A stretch of DNA of 64,000 nucleotides from Acridotheres tristis (lineage: Eukaryota; Chordata; Aves; Passeriformes; Sturnidae). The position numbers and the translations under genes were made by a program. Positions 1 through 58,700 of this stretch are shown piece by piece; positions within the stretch are counted from its first letter, which is position 1; each line of letters opens with the position of its first letter. Where the stretch lies: contig CM072894.1 in NCBI GenBank assembly GCA_037013685.1, positions 7,070,841 to 7,134,840 on the forward strand, given 5' to 3'. The notes beneath the pieces were generated by a model. That model had not been told where the DNA came from and searched no databases. It worked only from the letters and a program-made list of their open reading frames with translations.

Positions 1-1649
1 AAGAGGTTTCTGTCAATGCTGGCAGTTCTGGAGTTTGTTTCTCCCTGAGGACACGTCAGTTACTGTAAACAGAACCAACTCTTGTACCTCAAATTTAATT
101 TAAATGCAGTGTCTGATACTGTATTACTGTAATCACACTATTATTTTTATCACCCTGAAGTGCCTTTTTTCTACCATCTGTGAAAGTATTTGTCACTAAG
201 ACAGAACTTCACTAAATGTTACAGCTGACATTTACTTAATGCTACTTCATAATTTACAAATTATTAGCTCATTCATTCTAGGTTCACGAAATTAAAGCTG
301 TGTTTACATGAGCTATGCCATGGTGCCTGGATAAGAAAATGCCCCCCATATACACACACACTTTTTGTTTTTTTCCTTCCTAATATGATTCTACAATACT
401 TCGAGGAATGGATAAACAGGGAAAGAGGTGCAATATCTATGTATGCTCTAAACAGTTAAGAGAAGAGAAAAGCATGTCCAACCACTTACATTACAGACCT
501 CCTCAGTTAACTACCTGAGAGCTTGCACTTCAAAGCAGAATTTTCTTTAGTGGTTCTCCAGCCCTGGTTTTTACAGAATATTACCTCAGATGGCTCTCTA
601 GTTACAGCTCTTTTCCAGTGCTCAAGGCACCTGGCTGAGGAAATACTGCACACTTCATATGGTGATAGAGATGCAAAGGGAGACTTGAAAAGAAAAGGTA
701 TTTTTCAAAATAAAATACTCTTCTCCTTCAACAACCTTACAAACTATTTATACCAAACATGGATTATAATACTCTATTGATTAAAATTAGAGATTAAATT
801 CCAAACATAAACCTATCCTCCAAATGTTATTCATTTTGTGCTTATGGATGAATGCGTGTAGAGATATGACCACAGCCACCTTTGCTTTAACATACTGCAG
901 CAAGCCTTTACACTGCAGCTTGAAATTAATGTTATCTAAAACTTCTCTAGGAGCCAGCATGTTAAGTTCACCCCTGAGTCACATCTTTATAGAAATTATT
1001 TCATGCCAGTAAGAAAGAAACCATAAAGTTCCTGCATGGGCAGTAAAAACAAACAAATAACATCAGCATAAACCTGTCAACTTCCCAGTCCTTGCCTCTC
1101 CTGCAGGGACATGCATTTGGACAAGCTGGAAACCTGCAAAGCCTCTGTCCCCTCAGAGGGGAGAAAGGAAGGGAAATTCTTGCCTGCTTCGCTACAAATA
1201 AAACTTTATGGCTTGTCCAGAAACTGTCTCCTTTCAGTGTTAACTCCCATTGCCACTATGGCCAAATTGGAATTGACCAAATCACATTTAGTTCTTGAAT
1301 AAAAACTCTCTCTGGAATCTCAAACAATATTATTTAGGCAGATTTTTAGGCCTGCTGATTTCCTTCATACACTGACACCTACCTGTAAAAACTGACACAG
1401 ACGGTACTTTACAAATACTCCTATACTCCTATCTTCAAAATATTCCACAATGCCTTGCAAATGATTTATGCAGACAGTAACCAAACAACAATTAAATACT
1501 TCTATTTTTAATTTCCTGGGAATGAACTGATATGGAATGAACACACTGGAAGGAGTTTTACAAAAAGGAAACCACTTACATAGCGAGAAGCATGTATTTA
1601 ATTAAATGCTTTGCAAAGATACATGAAAAAAGCTATGTGCATGACTTTC
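1..1649. other. Sequence downstream of COL5A2
   Basis: AT-rich sequence beyond the most likely polyadenylation signal. It could still be 3' UTR if a more distal site is used; ATTAAA-type hexamers on the minus strand lie at 94-99, 1507-1512 and 1597-1602. In mammals COL3A1 lies tail-to-tail on this side, but no collagen exon is visible here. Short open frames on either strand show no recognisable protein. Confidence 0.5.
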
Positions 1650-1669
1650 TTTAGGGAGAGCCCCAGCTG

Positions 1670-1675
1670 TTTATT
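1670..1675 (-). promoter_or_regulatory. COL5A2: Candidate polyadenylation signal AATAAA
   Basis: Canonical hexamer on the minus strand (TTTATT on the plus strand) about 1.38 kb past the stop codon. A T-rich stretch follows about 40 nt downstream in transcript sense (around 1620-1635), which suits a cleavage-stimulating element. The choice among three AATAAA hexamers is an inference. Confidence 0.45.
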
Positions 1676-1896
1676 TTTTTTTTAAAGGAACAAACGAAAA
1701 ACGTGGAGAGCACAGATGCAGTAAAGAAACAAAAAACCTAAGTTTGTACCCACATACTTTACAAAATAAAGCATGTTGGAGGTACAAAACATTCTATATA
1801 CTGAATGACCAACAAATAAATGCACTGTAACATTGTTCTCTCAAACACTGTAAGCCTAACAGCTAAGCTCTGAGCATGACATTGACAGTAGGCATC

Positions 1897-1902
1897 TTTA
1901 TT
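1897..1902 (-). promoter_or_regulatory. COL5A2: Alternative polyadenylation signal AATAAA
   Basis: Second canonical hexamer about 1.15 kb past the stop codon, with a GT-rich stretch some 40-60 nt further on in the transcript. Use of this site would give a shorter message that still holds the let-7 and miR-29 sites. Confidence 0.3.
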
Positions 1903-1926
1903 TCATCAGCCTTCTAGAAAGTCATT

Positions 1927-1936
1927 TAGCACCATC
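1927..1936 (-). promoter_or_regulatory. COL5A2: miR-29 target site (8mer, extended pairing)
   Basis: The plus strand reads TAGCACCATC, identical to the first ten nucleotides of miR-29, so the COL5A2 transcript carries the full complement including the TGGTGCTA 8mer. miR-29 is an established repressor of fibrillar collagen messages. Location in the 3' UTR makes it a plausible functional site. Confidence 0.75.
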
Positions 1937-1993
1937 ACTTTGTTGCTTTTTTTTGCCCTGCCTATCTCCTATCTTGAAATAACAACAGAAGCA

Positions 1994-2000
1994 TAGCACC
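1994..2000 (-). promoter_or_regulatory. COL5A2: miR-29 target site (7mer-A1)
   Basis: The transcript reads GGTGCTA here, a 7mer-A1 match to the miR-29 seed, about 60 nt from the stronger site. Two seed sites this close are within a distance at which cooperative repression has been reported. Confidence 0.6.
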
Positions 2001-2054
2001 TTTTAATATCTAAAATAAAACCAGGAATATTAATTGCATCCCAACTTCCAGAGA

Positions 2055-2062
2055 TGAGGTAG
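2055..2062 (-). promoter_or_regulatory. COL5A2: let-7/miR-98 target site (8mer)
   Basis: The plus strand reads TGAGGTAG, so the transcript carries CTACCTCA, the complete let-7 8mer. It lies about 55 nt from the weaker miR-29 site. Confidence 0.6.
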
Positions 2063-3055
2063 CTCATGCTAAGAAATGATGGAACTTTCCTGCCTTGACA
2101 ACTCAAGGCCAGTAAGTCAAATTACTGGTGATGCATGTCTGGATGTCAGCTAAAACCAAGGAATTTCTAAACTTTCTTTATTAGCAATTGGTCTGGCATA
2201 CATATGAATGGTCTGCAACACACAGAAATTGGCACCATATATAAGACATCTGTATAATTTGATATGTAATGGCTTCTTAGATGGGCAAATATTGGAAAAT
2301 CAACAAGTATTGGGTTTAAGACGCATTTTGAAGATTAAGGATAATTTAATGGAATTACACAGATACATTGTGAGAAGTGAAATCTAGCCGTAAAAGTTAA
2401 GATATGGGACACCCCTACTGAAAACTCATATTTACCCCAGTAATGTTTTTACTTCATAAATTAACCATGGCTACGGATCACTCTTCCAAGCAGACTTACA
2501 TAGAAAAGTGCAAGAAAAACAATGCCAAATTAAGATGGTCTTGTCTGAAGAGATTTTCTTCTACAAAAGACACAGATTTCCGTGAATGGCAACCACAGGA
2601 ACACAAACTGGGGTAGAGGGAGTAGGTATGATTGAATTATAGCCAAAGGTTCACAAAAGTGCTCTACTTTTCTGTTATTCAGTACACATCAAAGCAAAAA
2701 GAATTAATCATTAGAGCTTTACATAGTTCCACATTAAACCTATCTATTTTGAATACCTGGAAATGTCAAAATAATTTGAAACAAAACTGAGGAAAAGGAT
2801 TCATATTACTTTTAGAAGGTGGTCATCAATCCTCTTAAAATTGTACTAAAAAGTTGGTTTCAATCATTGAAAACAGAAGGTTTGTAAGTAAAATAAATAT
2901 TCAAAAGGAGGCCGGGCATTTAGAAAGAGCTGTATATACAATGCTGATCCAGTATCAGCCATTACTTCAAGAGTCTCAGGATTAACTTCAATCAGTCTAA
3001 GTTCATGTTGAATTGCTGCTGTTGCTGGGTAGTGTGTTATATTCCCCCCTTGCTC

Positions 3056-49081
<46,026 letters not shown>

Positions 49082-49499
49082 CTGCGACAGAGGAGAAAAC
49101 ATACAACACATTTTCCAACCATGAAATCAAAGGAATGGGACTGGACAAGGAAGGAGCACATCTGGAGATGAGAAGCAGCATTACATACACAGAAAAAACA
49201 GTGCACCAGCATAGCTAAAGCTGATGTTAAGGACTTTTAAGAGATGTGTATTTCTTATTTTACCACCTTGTTTCTTGGTCAGAAAGAAGTAAAATAGAGT
49301 CAGCAATTTCCTCACAGTATCAAAGAAACTTTGCCTCACAAATCTTCGGATGTCCTTCTGCTCCTCCTCTGCCCGGAGGAGCTTCTGCCAGTTCCCTGCT
49401 CTGTGTAAGTACTGAGCACAGGCTATTGAGAGCTCTGACTGGGGACAAGAACTTGTCACTTCTGTCTGGAACAGCACAAGCTCCCTGCTGGCCTGCCTG
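49082..49499 (-). other. COL5A2: COL5A2 intron 1, 3' end
   Basis: Intronic sequence between the VWC exon acceptor and the LTR-like fragment. Nothing recognisable; the overlapping short frames on both strands look accidental. Confidence 0.6.
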
Positions 49500-49758
49500 G
49501 CCAGGTGGGGCCGGGTTCAACAGACACGGCAGCAGTTGAAAGAAAGAAAACCATCCCGTTTATTGGGTGAGGTTTATATATTGGTGTGGGGGAATACCAG
49601 CACAGAGAATCAAATCTTCCAAAGAAGACAGCCAGTCTCTGTCCAGAGGCAACAGCAGCACCCACTGCAGTGGTGCTTGCAGCAGTGTCTCCTCACATGA
49701 TTTATGTTCAGTTTTTATAATCCAGCTGGCTGTGGCCCCACATGATTAACCCAACACA
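49500..49758 (-). mobile_element. LTR-like fragment of an endogenous retroelement (probable solo LTR)
   Basis: Read on the minus strand it starts with TGTGTTGGGTTAATC, has a TATAAAAAC box (plus 49711-49719), an AATAAA signal about 150 bp further (plus 49559-49564), then a T-rich and C-rich tail. This is the order of U3, R and U5, and the TGTGTTGGG start resembles avian ERVL-type LTRs. No gag, pol or env reading frame flanks it. The 3' boundary and target-site duplication are not clear. Confidence 0.5.
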
Positions 49759-52700
49759 TACACAATACTGCCATGGATATATCTTAACTACATACAAAAT
49801 GCCCTTTACATATTTTAACCATATATGAAAGACCATCCTTTATCACTATTTATACAGGACCAGTATGGACTGACTATATGCACACATCCTCTCTACGTAC
49901 TTATTCACACAATCACACTTACATTGGTACTGTTTTATTATATATAAGTCTTTGCCTTTATTTTCTTCCTACTTTGTAGTCAAACACACTGGATATGTTT
50001 GGATTTTTTTTAAATCATGAGGTGAGTATATCTCACTATCTTCTCCTAAAATTAAAATATGTCAGAGAAAGTAAAGTAGAAAGTTTTGCTTGCATATCCA
50101 ACATTTCACAGAATACCCTAGCAGCAAGAAAAGATTTTTCATTTTGTCCTAATGAATATTTCATCCCCTAAAGGAGCAAGAAGCTGCAAAACTAAAGAAC
50201 CATCTCGAGGCTGTCCCTAGACCATGTGTCACAACTTGCAAACCAAGAATCCCAGTGCCAAGACAGTGTCTGAGTCACATACAGCAAAGCTGTCACTCAC
50301 AGTCCAAAAGTCATTCTCCTGACCTCTGAGATGCTGCAGAGAAGACCGATCTTATGTGGGTGGGAGCTCCATCTGACCACAGAAATCCCTCCTATCAAAA
50401 ATATCTTTGGAATTGCACAATCCAGTTAAAACCACTACTGAAAATTCCCAAACAGGTCTAATTTGTAACTGCTAAAAGACTGGGAGTAGGGTCAATTATA
50501 TACACAGGACACATCGCCCTAATCAAAGATCATAACCATTGTTTGTTTAAGCAAACCTGTTACTAGTGCAAAAATCAACAGCTCTAAGGACAAAGACAAT
50601 TTCACTCTTCTATACATTTCTGTCCTAATTTAAACCAGATGTAAACAGAACATTACGAAGTAATAAATATGAGCAGATTTGGAATTTCAGCTTTGTGCCT
50701 CATCTCAAGCCCAGTTACTCCATCAATGTCAAAGCTTGAAGAAAGGGAGCAGATGTGTCATTAACTGTTGCCTGCCATCACTAACAGCTTTCTAACACAA
50801 GCTCAAATTGAAATTTTCACCAGGTCAGCTTCTCTTCAATAGCTTTATTAAACCAACAGACAAAATTACTCAAAGAAGTGCTGCAGAAGCTCGGGAGGAA
50901 ATGTTTTCAGTGTGAAGTAAAGACATCAACCAAGTGTGCTGTACAGTCCATTTATGACACTGTGAGAATCATTTTCCAAACTGCAGATCGTATTTTGGAA
51001 ACCACTCTTCTCACTTCTCCCTTGTGAGCATGACATAATGCACTGTCTGACATATTTAGCCTTTTCCCCCCAGATGTCTGGCATATGGTCTATGTCTTCT
51101 TTAACATATCACCCACAGAACTCATTGTGCTGTTCAAAAGAGCATCAGTTTGCATAAATGAAATTTCGAAGTTATTGAGCCCAAAGTCAGCATTCTGTCA
51201 TAACTTCAAACAAACCACATAGCAACTGCTTTGGCAAATCAGAGCTGAGCCAGATGGTGACTAGCTTCTGCCTGGGTCCCGCTCAGCAGCTGGGAAAGAG
51301 GCAGACAAAGGCTGGGGGAAAAGCACATACCAATTCCTGAAAGCTACTAAGAAGTCTGCTTCCCAATCAGATTGCAAATACGATGGCAATTTGGAAAAAA
51401 AAAAAAAAAAACCACAAAAACAAAACCTCGTAGCATTGTCAGAAAGCACAACAGTATATCTTTTGATTACATTCAGTGTTCCTAGTTTTTCTTTCTGCTG
51501 GGACTGCACTACACTGAAAGAATAACCTGGAAAGGGCAGCTATTTCAAAGCCAACTCATTTCACAAGAACATTTTGACATTCTATTCCCAGGCCTGAACT
51601 GCAGGCATGTTATTCAGCTACACCCAGAGTGGCAAAGGCAGCAAAGGAAATCATTCTACCATTTCCACTCTGGCTTGGAAATTTGCAGTTTTGTTCTAAT
51701 TACAGAGACCAAGTCACAAATTCTTTATATAGCACGTGGTCTTCCTACCTCTACAGCTGTAACATAAGGTGCTGAGTGGTTTGAAAAGCAGCTTTGGAAA
51801 TTTTTAATGAGGCAAAAGGATCTGCTAGGCCATTAACCAATTCCTTTCTTACCAACAAAAAAGTACAACTCTAGCTGGTATTGGACCTGACCAAAGAACT
51901 GACAGGATTCAAACCCACCGAGTTTCAAAGCAGACTGCAAATATAAAGGGCAAGGTAGGAGAGATACCCAGTGATACATTTAAGGACTCGTTCATCCATG
52001 AGCTTACACAGCAACCAACTTTCAGAAAGAGGATTTCAATGCAAAGCACAGTTAAGTGCAATTCTTTTCTGCTATATACTGATGTGTTGGAGTATGATTT
52101 TACTTTAAAGAACTGATTTATCAGCAGTCAAACCATCGGTTACAGCTAATTTACTGGATCCTCAGACACAGAGACTACGCATCAGCAGCTTGGAAATAAA
52201 ATCACACCAGGCACTGACATACCCAGGCCCAGTTTGGTGCCACCACCGAAGCCATATAATTACTGGGAGGGGAGGGAGGGGACAGAGGACCCAACATGTC
52301 ATCCCAGCCACTAGATGGCTGTCAATGTCCGTCAGTCACCACGAGCAGGTGTCAAAGCTTGTGCACAGACCAGGTGTGCAAGGTCTCCTCTGCTTTGGGC
52401 TGCTTGTGCCAAGCTTGTTTTCATTTCAAGTACATCTCCCTCAAGGTTAATTCCCAAGCCAACAGCAGGACAAAGGTTTGAAAAGACCGCACATGAAATC
52501 ATTTCGATTTTTCACCACATCATTTTTAAAGCGACATCTGGAAATTTACTGCTGCTTCATTTGCTGTTTAAAGTTACTTAGTTCACATTATTGTGCCCAT
52601 ATTGCTTTCACTGATTCCTGGTTCGCATCTTACACATGGAAAGGGAAAGTAAGGCTTGGAAACGGAACCAGGTAGGACAAATAGAGAGAAGAAAGAGGGA

Positions 52701-55700
52701 AACTGACACCACAAAAATGTGCACAATAAAAAGTAGAATTAGTGAACCACCACTACACTACCTCAGCTGAGGTGATGGCAGGTATATGAAGGACAGGAAT
52801 ATACATTTCAGTGATCTACTTGAAGAAAATAAATGGCCCAAGCAAAACCTGCCTATATGAGTGTTTTCTGCAGACATAAACAGCATTGAGTCATAGATGA
52901 AATGACAAGGAAAAGGATCTGGCATCAAAGCAGCTCCATTTCATCACATTTTTACTGGTCCTACCAAATGTGCTAATTAAAGGATCTAGAGACTGACAGA
53001 CCTACAGTGGTAGAGAACACAGTCTAACAATAGCAAAAAAGATGATGACTGGTACTGAAAGCAATCTGACAGTTTAGGCTTTTTTCTGCCAGGAGGGGCT
53101 TCTTCATGCATAGTGTAACCAAAGTCCAATTCTTTTGCATTGTTTAACATAAAAAGACTGGAACAGAAGGGGTATGGTTATTTAATGAAAAGGATTGGAA
53201 ATAAAACAGCTTGCACAGGGGTTTTATCCTCTGTTTGTCATCCTCACGCTAGTTTGTGAAAAGCATAGGGAAATATAAGATTACACAGATACAGTGGTTT
53301 TAAAGTTTAAAAATCTAGAAAATGAAAAGCTGAGTTTTGAGATATAATTACAAAAGTTAATCCTGCTGACTCACAAAACAGAGGTGAAGAAGTACATTAA
53401 ACTAAAAGATGATACATGATAACAACCATTCTGCAGGTGTACTGTTGTGTATCTGTATAGACTGCCAAGACAGGGACAAGAGAAGCTTGGTGTTAATAAT
53501 GTTTGACTCTCAGCCTGCTGTAACAATAATGCAGGGCTTGATCCAGATCCCATTAAGTCTGTGGGAAAACCCCTTCTCATTTACTCCAATAAGAATCAGA
53601 TTGCTTGTTTTGTTTATATTTTTTTTTAGTAGTAATAAAGTACTATCTTTCATAATACTAATATATATAATTTATAATACTAATATCTATAATATATAAA
53701 ATTACTGTGACTTGCAAATTATAATGCACACACCAATTATTCTAAAAATCAGATAGCTTTCTGGAGTGCTGACAAATACAAAACCTATTTTTCATTTGTT
53801 GCACAGAAACAATTCTTGTTAATAATGATTAAAAGAGAGAATTCACATAAGTACTTTACAGTTACATACAGGAAGATGAACCTGGAATACTTTACTAATA
53901 AAAGCCTGAACTGATGCACAATTTTGCCAATTTTGTGCACATAAGCATTTAGTAAGAGAAGGGAGTTCCAAGTTACTGCCCCATCTTCCTTGTAAAGAAG
54001 GGGATAAGAACAACATCCTTGCATTATACTTACAGGAATGTACACAGCCACAAAGTTTAAAACATAAACCTGTACAAAACCAGATTGTATCAGAACTTTT
54101 TCTATGAAAATAAGTGGGAGGGTTAATCCATCCTCCAGAGTTCCTGTTTTAAAAAAAATCCTAGGGGATAATTTGCAAAGTTGACAATTAATAAGCCTTT
54201 TTAACAGCATTCCACAGAATAAAAGGTGTTGAATGCTTTAAAGTCCATGTGAGTTTCAATGTGATTGAGGAGATCAACTCTCTAGACAAGGAGCTGTAAA
54301 CCTTCAGAAGTAGAAAAGTTCCAGGGTATTCTCTTAATAATGTAGATAATTTTAAAACATGTATTTTCAGCTGGAAAATTACAGGGTCAATTGCTTTTCC
54401 TGCAGAGGCCACAAATTCCATTAAGTATGAATAAATACTGTGAAGCATCAAGGTAGATGTCAGGTCCCAAGAAGAGACTGAATTAACTGTTGAAATTGCT
54501 GTGACCATCAATGAAGCCCTCCTAAATGCCATATACTGCATCTGGCCACTTGCTTCTGGCTGGCACTAAGGGCAGAGAGTTCACCAACCAAGAAAACCCA
54601 GCCTCCAAGCTCTAAACAGCAGTCCAGAAGCAGAAAGCAACAGCAGAATATACCCTGACTTAGGAGAAGAAATAATCTCTCAGGTAAAGGGCTCTCTTAG
54701 TGTGACCTGGCAGCTGGGCTTTGTTTCTTCCAGAAAATTGTGCTTAAATAAATACATCTCTTTTCCACTCAGCATTGTGATTTCAAATTTGACTGAATGG
54801 GAGAAACTGAATAGGGAAAAGCTATGCTTAGGATACTGTTAAAAACCTCCAATTGTAAATCAATATCTGAAGTATGCAGCTGCTTCTACACTCACTCAGC
54901 TGGAATCAATGCTACCCTACAATTGGTTTGGTGGCCCCTATTTCCCCTTTTTCTCACAGGTCCATGAATTTATGTCTCCATCAGGGCAAATAGATGTTTT
55001 GCTTGCCTTTTTATGGGTAAGTTTCATTTCCAACACAGAACAATCAAGAACAATGTTTTTATTTCAAGATCTAACACATGCTGAATACAAAGGCAGAAAA
55101 TACTGGGATCCCTTCCAGTAAAAAGGCTTTCTCTCACCGGTCCTACAGCACTATCCAATGTTTATTATACTGTTCAATTCCCTAAAAGCAAATCATGGTG
55201 TTGTATCTGCATCTTACCCTCACTGGTCCTGAGTTGATGAAGAAGACTCAACCCTTGTATATACTCCAGACAAGGCAGGAAACTGTGCAGAAGCAATTTA
55301 TTTGAGCCTTGCTCAAAGTTTAGTCAGACTGGGCCTTTTCTCTTGGTTATCCCAGTCTTGGATGTGTCTATTTCAAAAGCACTCAGTAAAACTAATGAGT
55401 TTTCCCATGAATAAGGTTAGATGTAAACATGCTTAACTTTCTTCTTCTCTGTTTTTACTTCAGTTCATAAGCAGGCTGGCTGGACACATTGCTGGGTGCC
55501 TGCAGGAGAACAGGGTGAAGGAGGGAGCTGAAGAGCCTGATGTGCCAGCAGTGCTTATATAAATACTCTCAGACGACCGCATTTGAGCCTCCGGCATACA
55601 GTGGGAAATAAAATTACTTCCAAATGTCCACGGCTGCACAGACACTGTCATGGGGAGGCATTCAGGGCATGCCTGAGAAAACACTATTGCAGATTTCAGT

Positions 55701-58700
55701 AGTTGGAGCACATCAGTCACAAGCTGGTCGGTAGCAGGGTCCCTGGTCTCTGCTGGAGCCACAAACGCTCTGCTTGGACTTTGTCGTGCAAGGGAGTTAA
55801 AGTCAGTTCAGCTACTCCTGACTCAGTGCAGAAAAAGCCTAAACAAAGTGCTTATCATGGGCAATTATTGTGTTTTATTATCTCAAAAGAGGCTTGAGGC
55901 AACAGAGATCATTCAGTTTTATAAGCAAAATGTTGGTGCACATTCTTGACTAAGGGATGACATTTTTAAGAGGAATCTCTTCATTTGCATGAAGACGGGC
56001 TGGTCCCAGAGAAACATCAGATTCTTTTGGTGGGGAGTTCACAAAGAGAATACACAGCAAACACGTTTCAGGCAGTGGAGGCAGGGCCTGGGCTTGGCAC
56101 TGCTGAACACACAAGTTCAGCAATGCAGGCACTGTCTTTAAAATTAAAACAAAAGTAAACCTGCAATTAGCACACTGCCTAAAATATAAGAGGTTGAAAC
56201 CTTCTGAAAGCAAACACATCTCAACAGTGGAAATTCTGCCCAACTTGCTGCTACTGGAAATTAAAGTCAATGTGATCAGGACATAATGAACTGCACATAA
56301 TATTTCTAAACTTAAGTTTATAGTAAAAATGTAGTATTATTCCACAGTCTATTTTGGCTCCCTTTCTGGAATCCATACATGTTTGGGTTTGGTCTTTCCA
56401 AAAGCCAGACTTGGACTGCTGTGAATTAGTAAAAATAATGCATTTTGGCTGTGAAGAAAATTCTTTCAGCTACTTCCTGTGTCATTATCAGTGAGACACA
56501 ATTTCCACTCACAGCCCATTTGGAATCCTCTAGTAAATCTAGGGACAATTCACAAGAAACCACCCTGGCTGTCCAGACAGCCAGAAACCTACGGCCCAAA
56601 GGAGGAAGCCATTCAGGGTAAGACTGCACTGTGTCAGCCAGGTTCTGAAATAACCAGCTCTTGATGTTCCCAGCACTGATCTCTAAGGAATGTCACCATG
56701 ATCTAGCCACCAGCTGGACTGAGAATTGCCAACCATTACTCTGTGAACTCAGTAGTCTCACCAGGTCTTCATTTACCTTGTTATCCACACGTTCAGTCCC
56801 ATACTGAGCACTTCCTAAATTTGTCTATGGATGCTATGGGAGATGGTGTTTAAACACCATTTTGTTTTGCTGAAACAAAAGTAAACAGTGGTGTCGCTTG
56901 TGCACCAAGCCAACCAATTAAATGAGAAGGGGAAAATGCATTAAATAAATAGCTCCCAACTCTGTACCCATCTTCTCTGTACCAGTCTTCTCTGTACTCA
57001 TCTATTCCAAATCTTACAGGTTCCACTGTTCTAGTTTCACATATGCTCTAATATTCAGAGTCTAACTGGTAAAAGAGAAATGCATTGCAAAATAACTGGT
57101 TTGCCTTCCTTGCTTAGCAGGATTTTGCTCTTTTGAAGTCACACAAAATGCATATGGATGTATTTTATTATATCTAAGAGAAACACTTGCTGCTGCCCAA
57201 ACACCCTCATTCTTTGAAGCCGTACACATCAAAGTTCAAGAGAAACCTATCATTACATGCTGCCTTTTCCACAAAGCTATCCTACATTGTGGTTTGCCAA
57301 GTGGACTCCTGTAATCCCCTAAGTGCATCCTTGCTGGTTAATATCACCCTCTTTTTCAACTAAAAATAAAGATTTGTAATTAGCAAGAAAGTTCAATTCC
57401 ATAATTAAAAATCCTTGCATTCCAATAGGCTCAGCATTTCAAACTGAAGCGAAAACTGCCCAGTGTTTGGGTGGAGTAGGAAGGTATTGCTGGAAAGCTG
57501 TACTCATAATATGCTGGTTTGTACAGCAAAGCCATTCATTTGCTGATATTCTGGGCTTCTAAGAAATTATAAAAGAAGAATGGTAAGCAAACAAATCTGC
57601 AAAAACTTCAGGAACAAGCCTCTTGTTTCTTTTCTGCCACCATTACCTTTACCACAGTTGAGACAGCTCAGTCAGCAGCTTCTGGTTCCAAGCTGACATG
57701 GAACAGACTTTGGCAGCCCCCAGGGCACCGTGGCTGCTTTCTGCACAGCATCAGGGAGGAAGGTTCTAAAGGGGCAGCCCAGTTTCCAAGTGTAATGCTG
57801 ACGATAATCACACACATGTACATGAGGAAGAGACAGGGATTTAGATGTGTGCCCAAGAGAGAGTTAAACTTATTTATTACTTACAGATATAGGAGCAATA
57901 AGCAGTTTCCTCCTTTCAGTGTGTAAAACAAATAATGTTAGTAAGTAAAGTGTGAGTAGAGCTCAGCTCATTTCAATAAAGGTTTGGGATGAAAAAAATC
58001 CTTAAGACTGAATAAAAAGCAAGACAATTAACATTGCTCAGGAATTTTTCTACAATGTGAGTTGTTGGGTTTTTGAGGGTTTTTTTCGTTGGAAAGCATT
58101 TCATTACTGAAATACCAAGGACAGTCCTTTTATTAGCTACAGTACTTGAAAACATTTTCTTTATTCTCAGGATGTTTGAAATCACCTATTTCAGTCAAAA
58201 AACCCACTGAGATTTGCTACAGGGAATCTCACACCAATAAAAGTCCTGTAAAAAAATCCAAGTCAAGCTGTGGAAAAATGTTTTCATTGAGCTGACCCAA
58301 TTCCATCTTTTTCATCATTTCTGAGTCATGAGACCTTTTCAAGGTTGCCCCAGTTCATCCAGGCTGGCAAGGGAAAACTCTGTTATTTAAGAGCAGCTTC
58401 CCCTCTAGCACAGGCTGGTGACTGTACAATGCAACAAGGATGACTTCAAGTAGACTCATATTTGCAGACCAGGGTACTTTAAATCCCACTGGAAGACAAC
58501 AGAGCTAGGTCAAGGTGAAGAACATCCTCACTCCATTTTCAGAATGCTGCATAACTACATTACATTTAAGAAGGACTTTTAAGCAAAACTCACGTTCTTA
58601 TTTTGTCTTGATGCAACAGTGGAAAAAGGCAATATTAACTTCGTAAGAAAAATCACATGGAAAAAGAACTGCAGGTATCTTTTCCACCTGGACACTCTGT

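Larger units (their letters stand above)
1650..3055 (-). other. COL5A2: COL5A2 3' untranslated region (distal end approximate)
   Basis: It begins directly after the TAA at 3056-3058 and runs to lower coordinates. It has no long open frame on the coding strand, is AT-rich, and contains miR-29 and let-7 seed matches, as expected of a collagen 3' UTR. The distal end is inferred from the AATAAA at 1670-1675. A nearer AATAAA at 1897-1902 would also keep the microRNA sites, while one at 2177-2182 would remove them all. Confidence 0.6.

Noticed and set aside
64..71. miR-30 8mer match on the coding strand
   Set aside because: It lies about 1.6 kb beyond the most likely polyadenylation site, so it is probably not in the transcript.
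1..1649. Possible 3' end of a neighbouring tail-to-tail collagen gene (COL3A1)
   Set aside because: No Gly-X-Y or C-propeptide reading in any frame; in mammals the two genes are many kb apart.
55460..55762. 100-codon minus-strand frame in intron 1
   Set aside because: No recognisable domain, no splice context, average composition; best explained as chance.
57668..57856. Minus-strand frame with a hydrophobic N-terminus, considered as the missing signal-peptide exon 1
   Set aside because: No similarity to the known alpha-2(V) signal peptide, no GC-rich promoter nearby, and no clear phase-1 donor after an acidic leader.
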